Shown here in pieces: positions 1 to 12,204 of a DNA stretch of 64,000 nt. The stretch is from positions 7,880,027 through 7,944,026 of the forward strand of contig NC_087068.1 in assembly GCF_963678635.1 (NCBI RefSeq). Direction: 5' to 3'. The position numbers and the translations under genes were made by a program. Within the stretch, counting starts at the first letter, position 1. Each line of letters opens with the position of its first letter. The notes under the pieces were generated by a model. It was not told where the DNA came from. It was given only the letters and a program-made list of their open reading frames with translations, and searched no databases. Origin of the DNA: Symsagittifera roscoffensis (taxonomy: Eukaryota; Xenacoelomorpha; Acoela; Convolutidae).

Positions 1-707
1 TTTTTATTCAAAATTATCAGAAAAAATGACACTAAACTCCTGAACTTTTTTTAAAATAAAATTACTGCAAAGTAGAAGCTATTAAAAATTTGCATTTGCA
101 AAGTGCCAGGCACATAGATTGGTTATCTATGAGTGCATTCTCAATAAAATAATGCCAGGAGAATTCGGATCGCCAAAATGAAAAATGCCACTAGAAATCG
201 GATCAGAAAAAATCAGAACAGCAATTTTGGTAAAAAAAACTTGCTGTTCTGATGGAAAAATCTCAACAGTTACCAAAATCCGCACCGCTATTTCATTCAA
301 ATTGTTTGTTTGGGCTGATTTTAGGAATACTTTTGACCTTCATATGGGAGATTAATCAAAGATGTTCTGAAAAATTTGAAATTTTTAACGGACTCCCGGT
401 TTTAAAACTCAATTGTAAAACAATTAAAAATTAGGCTGAAAATGATGATAGCGACGTCAAATGAAACTATAAAATGAAATAGCATAATAAAATTATAAAC
501 AGGCAAGTTTTTAACTGACTATCAGTTTTGAAGCAATTTAGAGCATACAGATAGAAATTTATCTCACCAATTTAAGCCCCAGTGAATTAAAAAAGAACTA
601 GCAATCATCCGTTTTTGGTCTAAAAATATTGCTAAAATTTCTAAAAGTTTCAAAACAAGGAGAAAAATTTAGAAAATATCTAATATTGCTAGTTTAATTG
701 AACTTTA
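1..707. other. AT-rich non-coding sequence
   Basis: I see no protein family, repeat or RNA structure here. The one 60-codon open frame at 252-434 on the plus strand has no recognisable similarity and looks like chance in AT-rich DNA. Confidence 0.5.
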
Positions 708-907
708 NNNNNNNNNNNNNNNNNNNNNNNNNNNNNNNNNNNNNNNNNNNNNNNNNNNNNNNNNNNNNNNNNNNNNNNNNNNNNNNNNNNNNNNNNNNNN
801 NNNNNNNNNNNNNNNNNNNNNNNNNNNNNNNNNNNNNNNNNNNNNNNNNNNNNNNNNNNNNNNNNNNNNNNNNNNNNNNNNNNNNNNNNNNNNNNNNNNN
901 NNNNNNN
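708..907. other. assembly gap (200 N)
   Basis: There are exactly 200 consecutive N. The round length suggests a scaffold gap of arbitrary size, so the true distance between the flanks is unknown and open frames crossing it mean nothing. Confidence 0.98.
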
Positions 908-1942
908 ACATGTCTCAGTCTCGTAGATAGATTGGAACTTTCCTTTTTCACCCCAGGCAGCAGCAAATGGTTATCTTTTCAAAGCAAAACTCGAAAAAAC
1001 TTTAATCTGACTTATATCAACTATATCAACTAAAAACAGACTATGTTTACAATTAATATATCGGTTTTTTAACCAAAGGCAAACTGTTTATGCTGAAGGT
1101 AGAAATCGCAACTAGAATGATGCATTCACGGCAGACTAGCGCTGACAGCAAATGATGAATTTGAATAATGTCACCTTTATCAAGAGAAGCCAATCTCGGA
1201 TACAGGACTTATCCTGATCCTTGGAAAAACGGTTTAAAAACAACAGTATCACTTTACGGGAAAGTTTAAAGTTTTATTGGAAAATTAAAAACCGCTTAAG
1301 AGAAACGGACTACTTTAGACAGGCTTGATATATTTTATTATATTCTCTGTGAATCGCAGAAACCACATTTATTACAATTAGAAACATGCTTTTTTAAAAA
1401 AAGTTGAAAAAGAAGTTGACAAATTAATCTAACTATTATTCTGAAAAGCGGGGATGGAGTCGAATTTTATTTGGGGGGAGCGAGGGATTAAAGAAAACGA
1501 CTCAGCATTGAGACAGGAAAAAATAATACTTCACTGCCTGAAAAATTAAATCTGTAAGACTTCAGTGAGGAGACTTCAAAAAATCTGACCTACTGAAACG
1601 TTTGCAAATTTTGATTATAGCTGAAAGCAAACCAACGCAATGGACCTTGAATAAACCTGGTATTACTCCACGAGTGAGGGTGATTCCTGTGTGAAGCCAG
1701 TTGTTAAAAGAATGGAATTACTCCTCACATCTGCAATCCCACCAACCGACCCTAAGATTCTTCAAACCACGTCCAAAGCTCTCCAAAACCAACTGCGGAA
1801 AGTGGTTACTTGATGGCGAAGAAAACCCTCCCAGGAAAGAGTCTTTATCAGAAAAATGGTTGAGACGGAACCGGTGAAAAACAAGCAAAAACTTATCATA
1901 CGGAAATCCGAGAAAAATCGAAAGCAACTGAGTTATGTATTT
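908..1942. other. non-coding sequence, nothing recognised
   Basis: AT-rich sequence with stops in all frames. The minus-strand open frame at 1718-1927 has no family features. Confidence 0.45.
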
Positions 1943-2308
1943 TGTACTGTACTCATAGAGTAATTTCAGATAAGGTACATCGTCTGCTCGTCACGCTATC
2001 TTATTTTCGGCCGAATAGATTCGTGCAACTTCTTAGTCTAATAGCAATCTTAATCTTACTCTTATATCTCCTAGTCTCAATAGATCTAGTGTACACCGGT
2101 TTGCGCGAGTTAGTTCCAGAATGAGAACAACTGTATTCTAAGTTTAATTCAAACTGTTCTGGTGTTGAAACTACAAGTAGTTTCACAACTTTACAAATAA
2201 GTGGGGTATTAGTATGATGGAGTACGATTGGTTAGTATTTAATATTTTAAAGAGATAAAATATCATAATAATAACCAATAATATAAATCAAGTTTAGATC
2301 TGGTTCCA
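1943..2308 (+). repeat. LTR-like dispersed repeat, copy 1
   Basis: This stretch matches 57920-58315 in the same orientation over its whole length. Both copies share the core around CTCATAGAGTAATTTC, a long run ending in TTCGTGCAACTTCTTAGTCT, and the end GATCWGGTTCCA. Both aligned copies begin with TG and end with CA, and at about 370-400 bp they have the size of an LTR. I see no matching target-site duplication at either copy and no internal retrotransposon coding attached, so solo LTR is an inference. The short open frames inside (1942-2124 and its partner) are repeat sequence, not genes. Confidence 0.7.
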
Positions 2309-4150
2309 CCATCCGGGGTTTAGAGAAGTTAAGTTTTTTGTTCCTTTCTATTCATCTTGCGATGGAGGATGGATGAAGTTCGTTGTATATCGCGAGCATC
2401 ATGTATGTTCTGTCTTTGGAGAGGCAAGCTCCAAGAAGCTGGAATGGTGGATATCAAGTTGTCATTCAGCAATGACTGTGACCGCCAACAAAATCAATCT
2501 GATTTCCAAATGGTTTGCTAAGGTCGATCGTTCTTGTTTGGGAGAGAACTGTGTTTCGATCTCGTTTGGAAATAGCCTGAAGTTTGAGCTTGGATGCAAG
2601 GCCTGGTGACTTTGATCTGTACGTATACTTGAACATCGAAATGGCCATTGTTCTTTGGCAATGGAATTCTTTTCCTCGGATGTCAAGTCGTACTCTAAAT
2701 CCATTGAGTGTAGTGACTGTAGGCAGCATTTCAGGTGGGTTTTACCATTCCGTAGTTGGTCAAGTTTCCTGCTGCTTATCTTTGCGTTGTCTTATAATCT
2801 GTATACTGCATTATGATTATTTACTTACACAAATCTTTGTTAATTATGTTATTTAGTTATGATTTTCTATGAGTTTTTATCGCAAAGCGTCATTATTTAG
2901 TTCGGCTATTTTTAAGAGCTACTCACACATGAGTAACTCTCGTCAAAAGTAGTGTCGTGGGTGTCACAAAGCGTGGATGTAGCACGGTGGGTGAGGCCGG
3001 CTATAGAGCATGCTCAGGACGTCCTCTTCTGGTGGGTTAGGCCAGAGATGAGAGTATGATTTCGTGCTCTTTTTTTGGAAGTTCCTGTCTTAGTTCAACC
3101 TTTCATGCCATTTTTTATTACTAGTGTTTTCTTTTGTTGTCTTAGTTTTGTCTTTTCTTCAAAAATGAAATTGTTTGTTTTTGGTTTGTCTTTCGACTTT
3201 TTGGTGTTTTGTTCTTTTGTGTTCAGACTTAAAAGTAGTCTTTAAAAGAATAGTTTATCCGGTTCTAAGCTGGTGTTAATCCAGTTTGGATACCGTGGGT
3301 TTTCTTTTCTTAGTTATGCTGTTAGGTTGTGGTTTATTGTATTTAGTAAGCTTGCGTTGGTTAGGTTGGATTTTTATTTACTTCCCTTCCAACCGGGTTA
3401 AAAGAAAGTTTGAAACGACTTAATACTTCTTAGAGTTCTTATCAGTGAACGTTGAAACTCGAATTCATTATTTTAAACAATTCTTTTGTGTGCCAGAAAT
3501 GCGAATTTGGATAGAAAATTTGGGCGAGAAAATATAAAGAAGCGTCTTTGGGGTTAGTACTGCTTATTTCGATTTATGAACTTTTTTAAATAATTTACTA
3601 CTTTTAAAATTATAAATTTTACTGCTTGATTTGGGGGTTAAAATTATTAAGTGATTTTCAATTTATGAATATTACTTCTTTGGGGAAAAAAATTATAATT
3701 TTAATTTACTGCTCTGCACGGGATAATTTTATTGCTTCATTTATTGGATAGGTTAATAGAAATTAATGATTTGAAAAAGAGTTTCTGTTTTTTTTGCTTT
3801 TTGTTTTGTTGATGATTGATGATTGCGCCCATAAATAAAAGAAAAAAACATTGAATAACAATGGTTAGTGTTATTTGAACTTATTAGTAAAATTTTGAAC
3901 TCATTTTACCTAATCGTCATTGAAGAAGCCATGAGGAAAAACATCGTGGATGATATCAGATGAGGCTAGTAGTTTAGCTAACAAACGAATGATGTTTTTA
4001 GTTTGCAAAAGTGCCAACGCAATTCAAGTGCTTTTATGATGTTACGTGTGAGGCGATTGTTCATACGGTGTGTTTTGAATTAGGTTTTACAATTTCTCGT
4101 AATAGCGAGTGTTATATATGAATTTTAGGATTAAGACTTCGACGGGCTGA
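2309..4150. other. non-coding; plus strand becomes G+T-rich
   Basis: The first part (about 2340-2750) is more balanced in base content and has overlapping short open frames without recognisable families. From about 2.9 kb the plus strand is strongly rich in T and G. The same bias runs through the minus-strand retroelement to the right, so this may be the element's 3' non-coding end. I could not find a matching LTR partner. Confidence 0.4.
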
Positions 4151-4156
4151 AGGAAT

Positions 4157-5099
4157 TCATGAGGAATAATTAGTGGGCGGGATTCGTCTACGTTCAGGAG
4201 TTTGTTTTGTGTGCAGAAGATATACATCTGAGCGTGCATATATACATCTGGGCGTGCATGTATACATATTTTTGGAGGGTGCCTTGTAGGTTAGTGTCTT
4301 TAATACAATAGGTAAAGTTAAGAAAAAACGGTGATGTGTGTTTTGAGTTAATGTATTGAAATCTATGATGAGGTTGTCTTGCTGGTGTTTTGTCAGCGTA
4401 ATGACATTGAATAAAATTATAATAAGTGTACGTATGTGTTTGTTTAGTTCGTTACATGAATTTGTGTGAACAGTGCAGATCACGTCCTTTTGGTGTGAGG
4501 AAATGAAAGGTTAGTGAAAAATGTTTGAATATGTTAAAGTATGATTCATAAGCATTAGTATTACGTAGTGCTGCGGAGATGACTTTGTCGTTTTTTTTAT
4601 TTAGGATGTTGAGGGTGAAGTTGTATGTGGTTTTAATGAAAAGTTTTTCGGCTAATTGAGGACTAGAATATGGGGCGTCAAGTAGACAAATGTTTTCATT
4701 TGGTCGAATGATATTATGATCGTAATAATCGATGGAGTAATTATTAGCTTTGGGTGCAGTGATTTTGATTAGGGATTCTCTGAATCCTATTTGCGTGAAC
4801 TGGTTTGGCATTAGTGCTGTTGTTAGTAGGTAGAGTAGGGTGCTGGATTTTTTATTATTCTGAGTGGTGTTATATAGTGCTATGGTTAATGAATTAGTAA
4901 AGTGGTAATGAGATGTCAATGAGAGTGTGGGATATAAGACATGCTCGTTTACATAATTTGGTTTTTCATCATTGGGGTCGGAATGGGAGTATGTATGTTG
5001 GGGGGAAAAGGGTAGACATATTTGTAGGAATTCTTTCGTATTAGTGTGAAGTGGATGATTTGTAAATGTGGTGGATGTTCCTAGATGGGAATGGGGCAT
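4157..5099 (-). pseudogene. Accessory ORF downstream of envelope-like ORF, frameshifted
   Basis: Two minus-strand open frames, 5099-4452 (215 codons) and 4483-4157 (108 codons), overlap by about 30 bases, as expected if one frameshift near 4470 split a single ORF of about 310 codons. The translation is rich in Asn, Thr, Ser, Leu and His, with several possible N-glycosylation sites and no family I recognise. It shares the A-rich coding strand of the integrase and envelope-like regions. It could be a third gene of the retroelement, an envelope extension, or a passenger. Function unknown. Confidence 0.4.
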
Positions 5100-5699
5100 T
5101 TGGGAATTTTCTTTAAAAGGTTCGATGAGCGCGGTTGGTACTAGAAGATGAGGTTGATGGGGAAGTGGGATTTTGGGAGGGTGTATAAGCTGAAGAGGAG
5201 TTGCGGTTGATGGGTTTTATGATGTTAAAGATCCTGAAAGCTGGTGAATAGTTAGTGTTTGGGGGTGTTGCAATTGTTGTTGTAGTGTTATGAAGTTATC
5301 AAGCTCATGTGATATTTGTGTTTGATCTTGGTCGTAGTTATCGGATGATTCGCTGGTTAGAGTGGAATATGTGGGTGTGACATGTGAAATGGAAGACGGA
5401 GGGGAAGGAGGTTCAATTTTGGCTTGGGAATGGAGAGGTTGAAAGGGAGGTTGAGAAAATGTAGATGGGCTGGGTTCAGAAATTGCAAATTCGTCGGGTG
5501 TTTCGATATCGGATTTATTGAATGGGAAGATGATGTTTTATAATGTTGTGTTGGAATTAGTATATGATTCCATGCTGGGTGAAATGTTGGGATGAGGTGA
5601 TTGAGGTGGGGAAAGCAAAAAGTGGGATGATTGGGAAGTTGTTTATATGTGTCGTCTGTTATTTCTATAATTTGTTTATATGTGTCGTCTATGTTAGGT

Positions 5700-8600
5700 T
5701 GTTGGGTTACTATGTGCTGGATTGGGCTTTGTGGATAATTTGATCTCGAAGTTATGAGGTCTGATAGAGCAATTTTTCTAAAATTTCGTAGTACTAATGA
5801 TAAGGGGTGATTATGGTTAAGGTTTTGTAATTTTGGTGCTGTGGGCGTTGTAGTTGTGTCGTTTTGTGATTCGTCTTACGTGTTTGGTGTTGTTGATAAT
5901 TTGGTATTGTATTCTTTTATTTGAGCTTCTAAAAGAGTTTTATTGATTGATGTTGAAAATATTCCAAAAAATCCTGCGAAGAGTATGCGTGCTACGTTTG
6001 CTTGTTTGTTTTACTTGTGTGTGTATTGCGCATGTATTGTAGATTCCTTTTAAGAGAAAAAAACGAAATCCAAGAAAATTGAACATTGCGTTTAATATAG
6101 TCAATCTTTCTAAGATGTAGTAAGGCCATCCTAGAAAGGCAAGAAATTCGTTTTCAAATTTACAAAACCAAAAATGTTTATCAGTGAAATATCTTGTGGT
6201 CTGTATTTTTCGCCATTTAAGTAAATGTAATCTTTTATATCTTTAGAATATCCGCTATAGTCTTGTGCGTTTATGTCTGAAGAGCCTGCTGTTTCTCCAA
6301 GTTTGCGTAGGTTTTGCTCTATGGATTGTCTTTGAATTGTGTCCATTTTTGTGAGTAATTCTTGAAATTGTTGTGTTCGAATGTGATGGTGAATGTCTGA
6401 TTTACAGTATATGCCGATTGATTGTAGATCATTATTGGGATTACGGGCAATGGCTCTAATGCTTTCTGGTGAAAGTTTGTTGAAATGCATGAGTGTAGGG
6501 TATGGTAGAGAGGATAATATTTATCTTTGTCCGGGTTTAATTGTACTACATTGTGGCTGTTTTTTGATCCACGTGGAACTGTTTTATTCCAAAAATAAGT
6601 TCTTCGGGAGAATGTATCATTAAAATGTACTTTACTTTTTGTAGAAAATTGGGATTCTTTTATAGCATCTTTGTCTTCAAAAGCATATAAAGGTGATAAT
6701 TTCTTTTGGTACAGGTGTAAGACCATAATATATTTCCTTCGTAGTAGAAAAAATTTGATATTTTTCCTAACAATAAATATCCTGCACAAGAGATTTTTAG
6801 TACTACTAGTGCAAGTGATTGTAAAGTTTGTGTGCGTTCAAGTTTGCATAATTGATGTAGTGTTTCAAGTTCTGTCAAAGATGTTCTTGAAAGATTCTAC
6901 TTATTGTGAAATCTAATTTCATATCCTAGTGTATGTCATAGTGGATTCCAAAATAAGTGTTGTTCATGAATGATAGTTCTTGTAAACGTCTGTATCTTGT
7001 GGTTTTAATTTTCCACCGGTTCTTCCTGTATTCTTTTGAACTTTTACCGAGACATATGAGTTCTCGTCAGTGTATGAGCGAGATGTAACCATTGGCTGTA
7101 TAATTAGTTTTCCTGTAATCATATCGAAACCGTTTTCCTTTTCGACAAGAATTTCTGAAAATTGTGTTTTATAAAGTGGTTTGTTGTATTTACATGCAAG
7201 TTCTGTTTCTGGGTATAATCGGAAACGTGTCAATTTATTCTCTGTATTATGGATGTTTCTAAAACTATAATTACTATGTCTAATTTCGTCAGCGCTTACA
7301 TCTTCAAACGGGGTTGATTGAACAAAATTATTTTGATGCAATTTCATCATTCTAGCGTGTATTTTTGCTACTTGAAGTGTTGTACGGGGAACCATACGAT
7401 TGTTGCTTGTATGCGTAATGTAGGATTGCAATATCCTTGGTCATTTTTGCCAGGGAGTCTGATTCCTTGATAAATGATAAAGTCATCTTTTAAATCACGC
7501 GTTAGTTTTACTTTTACAAGTTGTTTTTTCCAATCAAAAAACATTTTTTCTTGGTATCCTTTATTTTTTGTATTTGCTCTGCAATTTGAGAGATTGTTTA
7601 TTCCAATGTGTGGTATCCAGTTTTATTCTTGGAGATCATATGCTAATCTTCCATGTGCTCCGTGAAAGGGAAGTTTGGTATCTAGTCTTATATGATACTG
7701 GTATTTTTCAAGTTCAGCTTGATATGCTAAGTGTGGAAAAACTTGAAAATTTACTAGTTTTCTGTGTGTGCCTCAATTTGATGTGATCTTTAGTCTTTTA
7801 AGTTCGTTTTTGTAATCGTCAGGGCTGAGGTGTAATATACTTTCGATGTTACTTTGGTATAAAGATTCGTGGTCCAATCTGTTTTTATTTCCGTTTGAAA
7901 TTTGTCAACAATGTACTTTCTTTTCGGAAAATGTTGCTGTGAAATTATATCCTATTAGTGTAGTGTTGTAGCTCTAGCTTCTGAGTAAAGTGTTACTATT
8001 ACATTTATTGTTTCAATCAATTTTGGTTCGGATTCACATTGAGTGACTTGGTTTATTGTGTTTTTGTGTAATGTTTTTTGTTCATTTTTTTCACAGTCAT
8101 AGAGTGTGACTAAAAAATCCTGGGGTCCGGTTCGGGGTGAATGATTATTGGGATCAGGTTCTAAAAAATTGAAAAAAAAGAGTTTGAAAAATTATTATCC
8201 TAAAAGTATACATGTGTATGATATTCCTGAATATGGATTATAAAAGGTGATATATCCTATTGTCTTTTTTGTGTATCTATCGTATTTGCAGGTTACTTCT
8301 GTGGTTATAAACGGGGGAGTTAAATATTGAGCTGTTGAATTTGGAGGTGCTAGGGGTAAGGGATGGTGAGCTATATTGTTTAGTTTTACTGTGATTTCGA
8401 ATTTTAATGTCAAGTTGTCTTGGGTAAGTATTTGTATATTATGGTCTTGAATATCTTTGTGAACGTTCTGTCAATATTCTAGTCTATTTAGTGCCCAGTT
8501 GTGTAATCTGTGACTTTCTTGATGTTGTCCAAAGAAAAGAGGGGTGCTACGAATGTATTGCAATCTAATCGTAGTTGTATGTTATTTGTTGAATTTTCTC

Positions 8601-9457
8601 TATATCTGGCGTCGAGATTTATAGGAAAATTTGGAGAAATTGGTGATTGTGAAACTGGAGTTAAAGAAGATGTTGAGCGAAGTGAAAAAAATTCAGGTAG
8701 TGACAAAGATGTGTCAGATGAAACGTCTATTGGGTCATTTATTAAATTTGGTTCGCCTTGGGTAAAAACTTGTGTCATCTAAAATGGGAGATGTTCTGTA
8801 GTAACCAGGGGATTGAAAGGATTTCTCTGATTTGTTCAGATGTAGGGGTTGAACATAAATTATCTGGGGGAATGTTCGATGTGTTTTGTTGTACTGGAGT
8901 TTGTGGGGTACTTTGAATTGTTTTGCTAGAAAAGTTTATTGGATTTGTTGTAGATGATTGAGGTGTGTTGAATTGAACTTGAGGTATGTTGAGTGGTTTT
9001 ATAAATTTCTATTTCGTCGTGGATGAATAATTTGTCTATTGATTTCGAGCGTGTTTTGGTTTTGACTTAGGTGTCTTGCTCTATTAAGATCTTGTTGGAG
9101 ATGGGGTTATATAATAGATACTGGTTCGCAACGTGTTTTGCTTAGAGGTGCATGACGAATTACTGGTTCTAGTGGTTCGGACAATTGTGCGTGTCTTTCT
9201 TCAAATGTGTATGAATTGTCTTGAAAAAAAATGCGTGTTGATGATTGAGGGTTGTTTGTTTGAATATTCGTTGGTGTTGTTGGAGGATGTTTTGGGACGT
9301 TGTTGGTGGGATTTGATGTGGGGGTTGTTGATTAGCAATTTTGAAAAAAAATTTTGAAAATTACTTCAGAAGAAATTTTGTGTTTATTGTAATAATCTTC
9401 AATAAAAAGGATTAAAAGTATCGTTGCTAATGCGAAGGTTACGATAACTTTTTTCAT
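5700..9457 (-). pseudogene. Envelope-like glycoprotein ORF, multiply broken
   Basis: A minus-strand ATG at 9457 opens a typical signal peptide: two lysines followed by about 16 hydrophobic residues. Downstream open pieces lie at 8778-8488 (Ser/Thr-rich), 8413-8195, 7431-6964, 6789-6319 and 6490-6131, in shifting frames. The sequence just after 6131 and around 6000-5930 is again hydrophobic and could hold membrane or fusion-type segments. Position after integrase, signal peptide and size (over 1100 codons) fit the env-like third gene of Ty3/gypsy elements. No specific viral glycoprotein family could be assigned by eye. At least five frame breaks make it non-functional. Confidence 0.45.
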
Positions 9458-10245
9458 ACCTTTGCACACTGTCATTATCAGGTATATCAAAAGTGTGAGT
9501 AATACTTACAAAAAGAAGGAAAACATCTGTTCTACTGAATAGATGTTTGAACATTTAGATAGTTATTTGAATTATCGTACCTGAAAAGGTGGCCAAGGAT
9601 TTTGGATAGGTTTATGTAGGTTTGGGTTAGGGAATAAAAAATGATGAAAAAATTGCAAAAAGTTTTCAGGGTGAGAATGAATAGTTCGAAAATGTTGGAT
9701 ATGAAATTCATGAAAAAAGATTTGAAGTTATGTTATGAATTTTATGAACTGTTTGAGAAAATAGCATTTGTAGAAGTGATTTCTTTGTCAAATTCTTTTT
9801 CGTTTTTTGAGGCTAAATTCAAGTGTGGTCAAATAATTTATTGATTTTTTGACAAGTGGATTGGATTTCGGCAAATTTTGAGAGGGAAAAGTTTGCAGGG
9901 CTCCTAAGTGTCTTTTTGGTTTTTTAATATTTATCGGATGATTTAGGGTATCTGAGAGATTTTCGTAATTTAAGCTACATGATCATGTTTATTTTGTTCT
10001 TTAGGCTAATTTATTTTTTGTGCTTGATGTGTTTTAGAGGTATAAATTGGTACAATATTGTTAATCTTTGTACTGCTTGATAGAGGATGGTTGTAACTTT
10101 GAAACTATGTTTATTTCAGGTGTCAATGTTTAGTGGTTTGCTTATTTTTGACCTGGAGGTCTTTGAGTTATAGATAGAGATTAGCTTGCGGGTGGTTAGG
10201 TTCGTTCCTCGAAAAAATCTCTAAAAGGTGAAAATGTTATTGAAT

Positions 10246-11480
10246 TTAAACTGGTTTTTGAAATTCACTTTTCCTTGATATTTTAGACTGTGGGATGAAC
10301 GTTTCGTAATCTTTTCGTGGCTGATTTCGAAATCGCGATGATTGTCTATGTGGGGATTTTTCTTTTTGATCTTGTGGTATGAATTTTTCTTCTAATTTTC
10401 GATTTTTTCTTTCTGTTTTAGAAACCTTTTTTATTGTCAACGTTTTTTGATATTTGTTTGGGAAGTTCTTTTCCTTTTTTATCTGATTGTTTTTGTATGA
10501 TTTGCATATCAATGTTTTGATTTTTATGTTGTTCTGAACTATTTCGAAAGACTTTAAGTCCTGTAAAAGAGTATAATTGAGTAAGTTCTCGAGGTGCGTA
10601 CTCTTTTCGGTAGTAAGGTAAAAGATTGTTTCGATGTTGAACTATTTCTTTTTTGTTCAAGTTTGTGAGTTTGTATGTTACAACCGTGGGTTTATCAATT
10701 ATTTGATATGGTCCTTTTCGGAGTGGTTGTAATTTTTTAGAAATTCTTTTTTGTGTGTTAAAGTTTGGAATTGTAACATATGTTCCGATTTTTAAACTTG
10801 TAGCTGGGGTAAATTGAGAACTTATTTGGGAGATGTTGTTTTGTCTTTGTAACAGTTTTTTCGTTACTTTCTGGTAAATTTCGTTATGTTTTCTGTCTCT
10901 GTTTAAAATCCATTCGGTGTCTGTTCCGGCTAATTTTAGGATTTGTGGATGATGAAAATGATCTTTATCGTGGGTGTGTAGTGGTTAATTGTAATATATT
11001 GATTCTTTAGTTGCTTGGCAATAACCTTGTGCTTTTTTTGAAGAATTTTCATTGAACATTATTGGTTTCCGTGGTTTCTGGTTAAAAACCATCTCGAAGG
11101 GTGATAGTCCTAGTGATGTTGTGATTTGTGAATTATAAGATAATGCGAATAATTTTACATCTGTTGACCATTCAGTATATCGTGTCATTTCCGTTAATGA
11201 TACATCTAAGATATTCTTGTAGTGAACGGTTCATGCCTTCGACTAAACCATTCGTCCATGGTGCATGAGATGTACGTGGTTTGTGTTTAATGTTATATAA
11301 AAGGCATAGTGTAATGATTTCGTTGTTTATAAATTCACTGCCATTGTCTGTAACAAGGATTTCGGGTAAACCGAATTTTGCTATCCAGTGTTCATAAAGT
11401 GTTGTACATGCACAATAAGCATTAAAATAAGGTACTGGGTTAAGTGCTACGTAGTGTGTGAAAGCGACTATTATTACCAT
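10246..11480 (-). pseudogene. Ty3/gypsy integrase with GPY/F-like C-terminus, broken
   Basis: The frame 11480-11172 carries the integrase core: a catalytic Asp in VTDNGSEF and Glu in NGLVEGMNRS, the second and third acidic residues of the DDE triad. It continues in another frame at 11188-10985 (SYNSQITTSLGLSPFEMVFN), the typical post-core segment. About 10.76-10.68 kb has RKGPYQIIDKP, a GPY/F-like module, followed by the tail at 10660-10246. Integrase inserts retroelement cDNA into host DNA. At least three frame breaks are visible. Assignment to Ty3/gypsy is firm; the clade within it is not. Confidence 0.85.
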
Positions 11481-11830
11481 TATACATGAGTTTCCTTCTG
11501 AGGATGTTGATATTGGTCCTTTTGTATCGAAAAAGATTCTTTGATTGAAATAAGGGCAAGTAGTAATGAAGGCTATGGATAGACCCCATGAACGATTTTT
11601 TTGCGAAATTGATTGTGCTGGGCGGTTTTAACGATTCGATTAGTTCCGTTTTCCGCAATAAGTCTGTTACTCCTGTGGTGGTTCTTCTGGGGGGCCAACT
11701 GATTACATTCCATTCGCGCAACTTTGCAATTCGTTTGTTTCAATGACAAGTTCCCCTTATCCAGCTTTTCCGGGATTTTCTCGACTCTTCTGATATGATC
11801 TATTTCGATTACTTTGGTGCTTGCGGGAGC
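11481..11830 (-). pseudogene. Possible integrase N-terminal / linker remnant
   Basis: Overlapping open frames 11721-11440 and 11845-11573 cover this stretch but neither shows a clean HHCC zinc finger. It lies between a Ty3 RT fragment and an integrase core, where RNase H and the integrase N-terminus would be expected, but only about 350 bp are present instead of more than 1 kb. RNase H is therefore missing, by deletion or because two elements meet here. Confidence 0.35.
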
Positions 11831-12135
11831 TCGGAAAGAATGCAATCAATCGCTCGCTGGAATTCGGCCGTCACTTTTGTCAGCCCGTAAAACCCCGTTT
11901 TAAAGCAGTCACTAGCCGTAAAACTTCCCCCTATCAGTGAAAAATTATATTGCACACTTGTTCCTGCGCTTAAAGGTAATTGACCGTAGCCATTTGAAAA
12001 ATATATATATTTCTTGTTTTTTTTCTCACTAGAAATTTGTCCAACGCTGTCAATTTCTTCTTCTATGTTCGTCATCTGGTATTTGTTTTTTTGTTTTTGT
12101 TCATTCCGTTTTCTTGATTCAAACGCTAGTTTCAC
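11809..12135 (-). pseudogene. Ty3/gypsy reverse transcriptase fragment
   Basis: The translation contains KNKYQMTNIEEEIDSVGQI and FYGLTKVTAEFQRAIDCIL. These parallel the RT of the complete Ty3 element in this window (KNKYQMPNIHEFINSAAQI and FYGLTDMPIEIQKAMDC), so this is the N-terminal/finger-palm part of a related Ty3 RT. It stops before the YxDD catalytic motif. Base composition is more balanced than in the A-rich element to its left, which suggests a separate insertion cut at about 11.83 kb. Confidence 0.8.
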
Positions 12136-12204
12136 TAATCCTACTTTTCACTGACATTAAAGCTGTCGATAAAGAATAATAATCAGCTTCCTGGCGCGCC
12201 TCCC

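Larger units (their letters stand above)
2900..11830 (-). mobile_element. Decayed A-rich Ty3/gypsy element with envelope-like ORF
   Basis: Read on the minus strand, the region gives an integrase (about 11480-10200), then a long frame-broken ORF beginning with a signal peptide (about 9457 down to 5.7 kb), then a further ORF pair (5099-4157). The order integrase then envelope-like ORF is that of env-bearing Ty3 elements (errantivirus-like). The whole stretch has one strand bias, A/C-rich on the coding strand, which supports a single element. Reverse transcriptase of this element is not visible; the RT piece at 11809-12135 looks like part of a different Ty3 fragment joined at about 11.83 kb. Many stops and frameshifts show it is dead. 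Left boundary and LTRs were not found. Confidence 0.6.

Noticed and set aside
698-1033. Open frames across the N run
   Set aside because: They consist mainly of unknown bases.
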